The notes under the pieces were generated by a model. That model was not told the origin of the DNA and did no database searches. It saw only the letters and a list, made by a program, of their open reading frames with translations. DNA of 64,000 nt from Liolophura sinensis (Eukaryota; Mollusca; Polyplacophora; Chitonida; Chitonidae): positions 32,531,608 to 32,595,607 of the forward strand of contig NC_088300.1 of the NCBI RefSeq assembly GCF_032854445.1, written 5' to 3'. A program made the translations under genes and the position numbers. This document shows, piece after piece, positions 39,646-51,000 of this stretch; the stretch's first letter is position 1; the number at the start of each line of letters is the position of its first letter.

Positions 39646-39670
39646 CAGTTCATGTTCTATTTCAGTTCAT
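39645..39670 (-). promoter_or_regulatory. Two Met-Asn-stop upstream ORFs before TRMT5
   Basis: On the minus strand ATGAACTGA occurs at 39670-39662 and again at 39653-39645. The second stop overlaps the TRMT5 start codon by one base (TGATG). Both uORF starts have A at -3, whereas the main start has C at -3. Short strong uORFs usually lower or gate initiation, and the overlap may favour reinitiation. Any regulatory effect is inferred. Confidence 0.55.
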
Positions 39671-40414
39671 GGTGAAATCACTGTTTTGATAACGAAATAC
39701 GATTAAATATTGCAGTGCGGAAATGCAGACGAAAACGACCTGTTTTAATCTCTCCGAATAAGAAGAGTTCCACTAGGGGAGTTAAGAGGAGTTGTCTCCC
39801 CCTTAGTGCGCATGGGACAAGCCGAGCGAGTGAGTAGTGCGAAACTTCATGCTATTAGTGAAGTATCCTTCAAGCCATAACACATTACGAGGTAACCATG
39901 CAATTAAATGCATGAAAGATTTGGTTTGATGTTCTTTCCAGGATGAGTCTTTCATAAGTATGCATTATGCCTCCACACATGATGGGGTAGCCAGCAGACC
40001 CCACTCAGAACTGACAGACTTCTTTCAGTGCCTCTTCAGAGTGAGGAATTGCTAGGACACATGGCTATGAGTTTATGCACGGCTATGGGAGGGGAATATG
40101 TAGACTTGTGCAGCTTTGGTGACAAGGTGCACTCAGTGACCCTTGTGAAGACATTTGAGCAGTCCAACGTTTGTTGAAGACCATTTGCCTTCCACCCATA
40201 GAGTGTGCATATCTGCATGTTGCAAGTGGCTAGATATAGTCAATAACTTGCCAGTTTTCTACAGATTCCCTCTGCACTCTGGTTTCCTTCATCCGTGAAC
40301 TATTCACCAATGTGTAAGTGAAAAACTCTTGAATGAGGTGTTGTTTAACCAAAGGAAGATGAAATGTTCTAGAGCATCTGCTGACAGTTGTATTGGAATA
40401 TGGAAACTTGCATT
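39671..40414. other. Upstream region of TRMT5
   Basis: About 39690-39850 is somewhat GC-richer and should hold the TRMT5 5' UTR and promoter; I see no clear TATA box. Beyond that no gene is recognised. Confidence 0.4.
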
Positions 40415-40425
40415 AAGTGTGAATA

Positions 40426-40650
40426 ATGACCCAGGAGTCTCTCATCAATGCAGTCACTGTGAGTTCAAGTCCAGCTCATGCTGGCTTCCTCTCCAGCCGT
40501 ATGTGGGAAGGTCTGTCAGCAACCTGCGGATGGTCGTGGGTTTCCCCCGGGCTCTGCCCGGTTTCCTCCCACCATAATGCTGGCTGCCGTCGTATAAGTG
40601 AAATATTCTTGATTACGGAGTAAAACATCAATCAAATAAATAAATAAATA
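40426..40650 (+). repeat. SINE-A lacking the tRNA head, with target-site duplication
   Basis: Begins at tgacccaggagtctctcatc, so the A-box part is missing, and ends in a (TAAA)n tail. The direct repeat aagtgtgaata flanks it (40415-40425 and 40651-40661), which shows that it inserted in the truncated form. Identity to the family is high. Confidence 0.9.
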
Positions 40651-40661
40651 AAGTGTGAATA

Positions 40662-42030
40662 CTGGCTGTTTGATGGAAACTGGTTTCTAACACTTAACTT
40701 GCACATGCATGCTCAGGCATGTACTTCGCTTCTATCTTAAAAAGCTTACGAGGTTTTACAAGATCAATGTTTTCCAAAGAATAACAACCTTTACGAACAA
40801 TGTATTCATTACAGAAATTGATGAAAGAAGGTATTTTGGTTTCCTATTGCCCTACAGCTTACACACAACAGAGGCATACAAATGATCTTGTTTAACAATA
40901 CATGGTTTGTCACAGAACTGTAATACTACAGCCTTAAATATTTTAGAGGCTAGATGCCTTCTCGTTCTCGGCTCCACTACTAGGGATATAACAGCATAGG
41001 AATATTACCTTCTTTAAATTGTCATTTTGAAGCCTCATATGATGACCCAAGGCTAATAAGGCAGATACTGTTAACTTTCTTCATGAGGTGCAGGTTCAAC
41101 CCCGGCCTTGGACAGGCTATTAGCAGATTGTCTCGCACTCACTATTCATAGGGGCCTTATTGACAATAAGTGGTTGACAGTGCTTATAGGACCACAATTG
41201 CAGTTTTACAATCATTGAAAATCCCTTGTTTTCACCAATACATTACATCAGTCTGTACAAGACATGTGGGAAAGTTTGTCAGGAGCTTATCAAAGTTTGG
41301 TAATCGAAGAAGTGAAAAATTCTTAAGTATGGCATTAAAGAACAATCTACCTTTGTTACCAATGACATCCTATTGGCTCAAATCTTGCTCAACAGGGTTT
41401 ATGTAATAATATCTTACTGTAGAAGGCTAAGTCAAACTTTTAGTTTGCATCAAGTTTCTAGATGACACACTATTAGCTGCATCATATGATTCAAAATGGA
41501 GGTGTTTAACGTCTTACCCAAGAATATTTTACCTATACAATGTTAATCAGGTTTATGGGTTTAGCAATAACATTCCATGAACCTGACAAACCTCCTAAGA
41601 AAAAAGGTTGCAGAAACAGGGAATGTTGTGCTCAAGTATTTAATCTTCTCCAAAAATAATGCAAAGACAAACGAGCCAAAGAGACCATCTTACAATGGCT
41701 GCCATTGTTCTCGAGCCTTTGGTGACAGAAGTGGTCATGATCATCTTATGTGGTCTTACATGAAGTTCCCTAGAGATATTTTCTCTTCCACCAATGTGAG
41801 GTATGATACTCATGGGAAAGTTCCCCAGTTACTGGCTGAAAGTCAATGGTTTAGTCTGGCACCTCACATTTTACCAGAGAAAACCTTGTGAAGACTGTAT
41901 CTGCCCACTAACTGAAAAAGAAAAGCACTCAACACACACATTTTATCACATAATCTTTATCTGAAGTCAACAGTCACATGCACAGCCCGTAACAATAATA
42001 TTCAGTAGGAGATCCAAACAATTTGTCTCT
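40662..42030. other. Intergenic DNA between ESF1 and TRMT5
   Basis: Holds diverged family C fragments (about 41075-41330 plus strand, about 41495-41600 minus strand) and the ESF1 3' UTR just below 42031. In the first ~90 nt after the ESF1 stop I saw only GATAAA-type hexamers on the minus strand, no AATAAA. The open frame at 41577-41891 crosses a repeat and shows no motif. Confidence 0.45.
41075..41330 (+). repeat. Repeat family C, copy 3, diverged
   Basis: Carries gaggtgcaggttcaaccccg (a B-box-like stretch), then gacatgtgggaaagtttgtc and ggcattaaag in the order expected for the opposite orientation of the copies at 33139 and 36045. Confidence 0.5.
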
Positions 42031-45000
42031 TCACTTGGATTTCTTTCTGTAATAATTTTTTGTCTTGGACTTGACAGAATTAACCAAAGCAGAAATAGAA
42101 GGGTCTTTGACATGTTTATGTGACCCACTGTCTTGTAAGGATGATTTTTTCCCATCGTCTGGTAAATGAGACACTAAATGAACTTCCTTTGTGTTTGCAG
42201 TATCTGGGCCCAGCCCAGTGTTTTTTGACTTTTTCCGTCGTTTGAGTTTTTCATTTATAATGGTGTCCATCACATCTGTCCTCTTGAACTCTGGGGCCGA
42301 TGGGTCAATGTTGTAGAGATGAGAATTGTACATAGCCTTGAACCTAGAGTCATCCACATTGAACTGAAAGTGACAAAACAAGGAAGTCAGTATGAGACAG
42401 ATCTAAATAGCTTCAGGTCAGAGGCATACCGTACCTGCATTCAAACTTCGCTCCAAAGTGCTTTCCTCAAGGTAAATAAAACTTGTAAAATATTACTTTT
42501 GGGGCTGAAAGTTTTTTCAGAAGGACATCTTTCAAAGAAACCTCAACACTCAAGGATCAGGTGAAAAGAGTAACCTAGTTGTGGACAAAGTTTTAGGTCA
42601 AATACTTAGGCGTAGCTTAAGGCAATCATACATTTTCTGTTTTCTTTTGTTTTGAGAGTTTGCCATTCTTATTAATTTGTATGCTTTTAACTCTAACTTT
42701 TCCAAATCGTAGCACAGCATAATAATAAGTACCTGGAAGGTATCCTCCACAGTGGTGATGTCTTCCTCAGTATCTCTCTTCTTCCTTTTCTTCTTGGATT
42801 TCTCTGTCTTTAACAACTTCTGTAAACTGAAATGCTGTTTCTTCTCCACATCATCTTCATCCATCATCAGAAGTGACAACTCAGCCTGAAAATCAAAAAG
42901 TCCAAAAAGTCAAAAGTCCAAGTGTAAGTGCAACTCTCAATACCAAGGCCACTTAGCACTTGATCACATAGACCAGTAGTGTTCTCAAATCATGCATGTA
43001 TATTTTCTACTACATGTGTCAATGAATACTTTTGCATGCCATTAACCAGCATTCAATAATAACAAGATCAGAATCAGGTTAAAGTTTCCGCAAGTCTAAC
43101 CATGATGTTTGACATTATAGAGAGTTCTATTTCACTTCAGATAATCCCCACCAACTGGTGCATCAGATAATGACCACCAATTGGTGCATCACATAATGAC
43201 CACCAACTGGTGCATCAGATAATGACCACCAACTGGTGCATCAGATAAATGACCACCAATTGGTGCATCAGATAATGATCACCAACTGGTGCATCAGATA
43301 ATGACCACCAACCGGTGCATCAGATAATGACCACTAATTGGTGCATCACATAATGACCACCAACTGGTGCATCAGATAATGACCACCAACTGGTGCATCA
43401 GATAATGACCACCAACCAGTGCATCAGATAATGACCACCAACTGGTGCATCAGATAATCCCCACCAACTGGTGCATCAGATAATGACCACCAACTGGTGC
43501 ATCAGATAATGACCACCAACTGGTGCATCAGATAATGACCACCAACCGGTGCATCAGATAATGACCACCAACCGGTGCATCAGATAATGACCACCAACCG
43601 GTGCATCAGATAATGACCACCAACCGGTGCATCAGATAATGACCACCAATTGGTGCATCAGAATGAATCCAACCAGTGTACACAGCAATCACCAGGTGAA
43701 ATAAAACACTTCATGATTTAACCAGTTTCTCCTCAACGATTCCTCCAAAAGGCAGGGAGGTCTCACTAACCTGCTCCTGCTCTTTCTCCTCCTTTTCAGC
43801 ATCTGTCAACTTTACTTTCTGCTTCTTTCCCTTTTTCTTCTTAGAACCTGGGTATTAGATAATAGAGACATAGATATCCTAATATATGTCCAATGTCACT
43901 GATACTGTGGTTTAAATGAAACATATAATGGTTACATTTTTTCTGAACAGGCAATTCCCATTTTCAAAAACAGCTTTTTGATTAAATAATTTTATTTTTT
44001 TTTCAGGCTATTCCGTTGTCGTTTGGGACTTCATCTTTACGTGTTAAAAAAAGATGGTAATGTAATCTTCAAAAAAGAACAATGTAGATTATGTTTTTAC
44101 CAACTTAAGGTTAATAAGGTTAATATGAGAAACCACCATTGATAAAATTCTCACTGACCTGATTTGCTGGTTTTCCCTGTCTCCTGTTCAGTCTTAAAGT
44201 AAGGGTCATCCATATCAATGTCATCAGGGAGCTCATCATCACTAAAAGCCATGCCCTCTTCCTCAGCTACCTTCTCCTCCTCATCTTCTGTCACCTGTCA
44301 GAGTATCAAACATCCAGGTACAGATTTAAGGTGGAAATTATGGGCAAATAATTTACACACCAAACATGATCATAAGCAATGTTGCATATGTGCTTTCTTT
44401 TTTAGACTTCCCAACCCACAAGGGCATACTGATAGTCATTACCCATGACGGATCACTTGTGACTCCAGTTCAAATCTAACTTATTGCACTTCACCCAAAG
44501 TTGAGCTTCTTACTGTTGACACATTTTTCTTTATTCTGACTGATTCGTTCATGTTATAGGGCCACTTTTTTTGTAAAATTTAAATGATTTTTTATCAGAA
44601 AAAGGTAAGTGTTGTCCTCAAAGGTATCATTTCATGACCTTTATATGCCTCCAAAAGTGCATAATTACACACCAAACTTTAGGTGCAATATACTAAATTC
44701 TTCATTGATGCTGTCAATGTGAAGAACAGCTGTCCACATTTTGGTCTAGGATTCAGTTTTCGGCTCATAGCCACAGTAACTTGAGTCTAATCCATATTAG
44801 ACTACAATTCAAGAGGTCCTCACTTGACTTTGAGTTTTTCTGGACATCCTCTCGTTCAGTTTTTCCTCTCGCTTTTTCCTTTTCTTGTCTTTCTTCCTCT
44901 CCAGGTACTGTTCCCACACAGACATCTCTTTCTTACTCCCCTTTTTCTTGACAATTTCCTCTGTGGCCTCTTTCAATCCTAAACAACAAGAACAACAAAA

Positions 45001-48000
45001 TTTTGAAGCATTTCAACATTATCAGGGTGTTTTAACAATTGATTTCTAACTGTCTAGAACACTTTAGTAGTATAAGAGGTAATATACGTGTAGTTGTTCA
45101 ATTATTTAACAAGCTTCACATGTTCTCTATTGTGTGAGACCACCCTTAAATATTTACCATGTAACTGTAACTTGTCTAATCTTACAAAGTGTAAATTAAA
45201 TACTCAACTCATATTGCACTTTTACTTGAGTTTGAACTCAGGACGCTGGAAAGGCAATTTTTTATACTTAGTAAGTATTCAGAATAGTTTATTTTGCGTA
45301 CAACAGAACTTGTGATCATTTCTGAATTCAAGTAGTCTTGGAGCTACAATTGTCACAAAAAACTGATATCCTAAACTGATACTTTAATAACATAATGAGT
45401 ACCCTCTAATCCAAATGGGTAAGGCTAATTGTCAAATTTACTTCAGTCCTTACATTAAATACATAAAAAATATTGAACGGCGAAGATTGAATACCATAAA
45501 TATTGAATGAGCACAGTGTGGGTTATCAATTCTACCTTTCACGAGAGCAAATATTTATGGTATTTAACCTTCAACGTGCAATATTCTAGTCATTGTTTTT
45601 GAACGTTTGTAGATTGAATGTTTTAGTTGCAAGTCTTCACAGACTTGTATATAATGAGACGTTGTTCAGAATGTCTTGTATTACATTGTGTCTTGATGTG
45701 TGGGAATGTTGTAGTTGTCTAAACTTGTATTACGTTGTGTCTTGATGTGTGGAAATGTTGTGGTTGACTAAACTTGTATTATGTTGTGTCTTGATGTGTG
45801 GGAATGTTGTAGTTGTCTAAACTTGTATTACGTTGTGTCTTGATGTGTGGGAATGTTGTAGTTGACTAAACTTGTATTATGTTGTGTCTTGATGTGTGGA
45901 AATGTTGTAGTTGTCTAAACTTGTATAACATTGTGTCTTGATGTGTGGAAATGTTGTGGTTGACTAAACTTGTATTACATTGTGTCTTGATGTGTGGGAA
46001 TGTTGTAGTTGTCTAAACTTGTATTACGTTGTGTCTTGATGTGTGGAAATGTTGTAGTTGTCTAAACTTGTATAACATTGTGTCTTGATGTGTGGAAATG
46101 TTGTGGTTGACTAAACTTGTATTACATTGTGTCTTGATGTGTGGGAATGTTGTAGTTGTCTAAACTTGTATTACGTTGTGTCTTGATGTGTGGAAATGTT
46201 GTGGTTGACTAAACTTGTATTACGTTGTGTCTTGATGTGTGGAAATGTTGTGGTTGACTAAACTTGTATTACGTTGTGTCTTGACGTGTGGGAATGTTGT
46301 AGTTGTCTAAACTTGTATTACGTTGTGTCTTGATGTGTGGGAATGTTGTAGTTGACTAAACTTGTATTACGTTGTGTCTTGATGTGTGGGAATGTTGTAG
46401 TTGTCTAAACTTGAATTACGTTGTGTCTTGATGTGTGGAAATGTTGTAGTTGTCTAAACTTGTATTACGTTGTGTCTTGATGTGTGGAAATGTTGTAGTT
46501 GTCTAAACTTGTATTACGTTGTGTCTTGATGTGTGGAAATGTTGTAGTTGACTAAACTTGTACTATTACGTTACCCCGCTGAACCTCGGATTCGAATGGC
46601 ATCAAACAAAAAAAATTTTTTTGCGGTCATGGGGTCTGGGTGTGAAATACCAAAATGTAATAATAAAAGTGATATCTAAATGAGTGGAATATCACTTTTA
46701 TCAGAAGGAAATCCTAACATTTCACCTTTATATAAATAATAAAGTTATATATACGCTCCAGACACACCATTTAGATAAGATACTGCCCACCCACTTCACT
46801 AGCCTCATCCACAAGAAAATAGACCCCAACAAAGAATACAAAAAATATTGCTTACATAAATTTGAGTCTGCCAGTATACAGAATATCAGTCACTGGGGTT
46901 GCCATTGTACTGTCTCAGGTCACATGACCTGACACTTACCTGGTTCCCATGTGATCTCCATCTCCACACCTCGGTCCTCCTTCTGCTTCTCCGACTCCTC
47001 CAGATCTTTGACCAGAGACTTGTACTTCTGGATTTTTGTTTCCTCATCCTCCTCATCAGCCTCACCTGGGTCTGAATCCTCCACCTGAAGGCCTTTGTAA
47101 GGATCTGCAACAACATTGATATCAATGAATGATTATAAAATATTCAAGCACAGACAACTGCTTTAGTATGCAGTATCAATGATAGTGAAGACAAATAGAG
47201 CATCCTTAAAAGTGGATCAGCTTCTTTTTGCAGGTCAGACCTAACCAATCAAATTTATGATCCAGCATTTCAGATTATAAAATCATTAAAAGATATACAC
47301 TTTTGGGGACTAGACTTGACAAATTGACCACATAAATGGTAAGGAAAATCAATGTGCTCATGTTGGCTATAACAAGATATATGGTCACCTAAAATGTTAA
47401 ATCTCACCAATGCGGTCGCTGTGAGTTCAAGTCCAGCTCATGCTTGCTTCCTCTCCGGTCGTATGTGGGAAGGTCTCCAGCAACCTGCGAATGGTTGTGG
47501 GTTTCACCCGTACTCAAGAATATTTCACTCATAAGACAATGTCCAGCATTATGCCAAGAGGAAACTGAGTCAGGAGAAAACCCACAACCATCCGCAGGCT
47601 CCTGACAGGCCTTCCCACGTATTGCTGGAGAGGAAGCCAGCAGAAACCCAAAAGGCATGTCAAGCCAATCCTATATTGCATGGTTTAATCAGCAAACTGA
47701 TATTTTGTTCTCTCACCAGATTCATCCTCCGAGCTGGAGGCCAGGTAAGCTTTGAAATCATCATCATTAATGTTCTCTATAGATATCTTCTTTCTGGTGA
47801 AGGATATACGGTCACGGTCTGTCTCATCCCACGTCAGCTCGACCTTGGTAAAGGAAACTTTCAAATTACACACTGATTTATCTACTTATTTTGGTTGTAT
47901 GTGGGAAGGTCTGCCAGCAATTTACAGATGGTCCAGAGTCCCACCATAATGCTGGTCACCAGTGTACAAGTGAAATAATCTTAAGTATGTCATAAAACAC

Positions 48001-51000
48001 CAATCAAATAAATAAATAAATCTATTAATAAATCTATTTATTCATTTTTTTTCTAAACACTGTACAGAAGAATATTTCACATATAACAGCAGTCAGGATT
48101 ATGGATGAAGGAAAACTGGCAATGCCAGGGAAGCCACTACTGCTTACAAACATTCCACCTTCACAGAGATTGCTCACAAACCACAATGCCAGGGAAACCA
48201 CTACACCTTACAAGCATTCCACCTTCACAGAGATTGCTCACAAACCACAATGCCAGGGAAGCCAATACAGCTTACAAACATTCCACCTTCACAGAGATTG
48301 CTCACAAACCACAATGCCAGGGAAGCCACTACACCTATCAAACATTCCACCTTCACAGAGATTGCTCACAAACCACAATGCCAGGGAAGCCACTACAGCT
48401 TACAAACATTCCATCTTCAAAGAGACTGCTCACAAACCACAATGCCAGGGAAGCCAATACAGCTTACAAACATTCCATCTTCAAAGAGACTGCTCGCAAA
48501 CCACAATGCCAGGGAAGCCACTACAGCTTACAAGCATTCCACCTTCACAGAGATTGCTCACAAACCACAATGCCAGGGAAGCCACTACAGCTTACAAACA
48601 TTCCATCTTCACAGAGACTGCTCACAAACCACAATGCCAGGGAAGCCACTACACCTATCAAACATTCCACCTTCACAGAGATTGCTCACAAACCACAATG
48701 CCAGGGAAGCCACTACAGCTTACAAACATTTCACCTTCACAGAGATTGCTCACAAACCACAATGCCAGGGAAGCCAATACACCTATCAAACATTCCACCT
48801 TCACAGAGATTGCTCAAAAACCACAATGCCAGGGAAGCCACTACAGCTTACAAACATTCCATCTTCACAGAGACTGCTCACAAACCACAATGCCAGGGAA
48901 GCCAATACAGCTTACAAACATTCCATCTTCAAAGGGACTGCTCACAAACCACAATGCCAGGGAAGCCACTACACCTTACAAACATTCCACCTTCACAGAA
49001 ATTGCTCACAAACCACAATGCCAGGGAAGCCACTACAGCTAACAAACATTCCATCTTCAAAGAGACTGCTCACAAACCACAATGCCAAGGAAACCACTAC
49101 ACCTTACAAACATTCCATCTTCACAGAGACTGCTCACAAACCACAATGCCAGGGAAGCCACTACACCTTACAAACATTCCACCTTCACAGAGATTGCTCA
49201 CAAACCACAATGCCAGGGAAGCCACTACAGCTTACAAACATTCCATCTTCAAAGAGACTGCTCACAAACCACAATGCCAGGGAAACCACTACACCTTACA
49301 AACATTCCACCTTTACAGAGATTGCTCACAAACCACAATGCCAGGGAAGCCACTACAGCTTACAAGCATTCCACCTTCACAGAGATTGCTCACAAACCAT
49401 AATGCCAGGGAAGCCACTACAGCTTACAAGCATTCCACCTTCACAGAGATTGCTCACAAACCACAATGCCAGGGAAGCCACTACTGCTTACAAGCATTCC
49501 ACCTTCACAGAGATTGCTCACAAACCACAATGCCAGGGAAGCCACTACAGCTTACAAACATTCCATCTTCACAGAGACTGCTCACAAACCACAATGCCAG
49601 GGAAGCCACTACACCTATCAAACATTCCACCTTCACAGAGATTGCTCACAAACCACAATGCCAGGGAAGCCACTACAGCTTACAAACATTTCACCTTCAC
49701 AGAGATTGCTCACAAACCACAATGCCAGGGAAACCACTACACCTATCAAACATTCCACCTTCACAGAGATTGCTCACAAACCACAATGCCAGGGAAGCCA
49801 CTACAGCTTACAAACATTCCATCTTCACAGAGACTGCTCACAAACCACAATGCCAGGGAAGCCAATACAGCTTACAAACATTCCATCTTCAAAGGGACTG
49901 CTCACAAACCACAATGCCAGGGAAGCCACTACACCTTACAAACATTCCACCTTCACAGAAATTGCTCACAAACCACAATGCCAGGGAAGCCACTACACCT
50001 TACAAACATTCCATCTTCAAAGAGACTGCTCACAAACCACAATGCCAGGGAAACCACTACACCTTACAAACATTCCACCTTTACAGAGATTGCTCACAAA
50101 CCACAATGCCAGGGAAGCCACTACAGCTTACAAGCATTCCACCTTCACAGAGATTGCTCACAAACCATAATGCCAGGGAAGCCACTACAGCTTACAAGCA
50201 TTCCACCTTCACAGAGATTGCTCACAAACCACAATGCCAGGGAAGCCACTACACCTATCAAACATTCCACCTTTACAGAGATTGCTCACAAACCACAATG
50301 CCAGGGAAGCCACTACATCTATCAAACATTCCACCTTTACAGAGATTGCTCACAAACCACAATGCCAGGGAAGCAACTACACCTTACAAACATTCTACAT
50401 GAAACAGTTCAGGGGCCCCTTTCACAAAACTTTATATTAAAACACCACATAAATTTCTTTCATACACGCTAACGTTTATCATGTAGTGCCATAAAGAGAG
50501 GTAATTTACAAAGAAAGTTACAAAAAATTTATGTTTTGTGAAAGAGGCCCCATGGAGCCAGGTATGGTTCTCCACTACATGGAGTAATCCCCTCTTACAC
50601 TTACCTTGGACTGACAGAGGGCAGTAGTAAGGAAGGTAGAAGGTTCAAAGGTTGATGAATCCGGGGTTTCCCTACAAACCGAATGGGGTTCCTGGTCAAA
50701 CTCCATGTCGTCGGGGATGAACCTGAAACAATAAGTTACACTGTCAAAACTAGCCTTCAAAAACTTGGACAAAAACATACAGGCTTAAATGAAAGTAACA
50801 TTTTAAGATAAACACTTAATATTCTTTCAAAGTTTTTTAAACATTTGCAGGCTTTTGATGAGTTTAGAAGTCAGAAAATAAAGAGGAATAGGTAATGGAC
50901 TGTTGGTGTTGTAATTATGTTCAATTGACAAGTAACTGTTGACGTACGCCAACTTTAATTCAACAAATTAGTCACTATTTTCATGAGACAAAATGTTTCT

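Noticed and set aside
43137-43667. CRISPR-like regular repeats (also 60696-62452 and 34421-35178)
   Set aside because: The units are contiguous with no unique spacers, the genome is eukaryotic and no cas-like genes are present. They are minisatellites.
48101-50472. Plus-strand open frames of up to 765 codons rich in [20 protein letters not shown] and LLTNHNARE motifs
   Set aside because: They are the three cyclic translations of a 64-bp tandem repeat that lacks forward stops, lie antisense in an ESF1 intron and show no independent gene signals.
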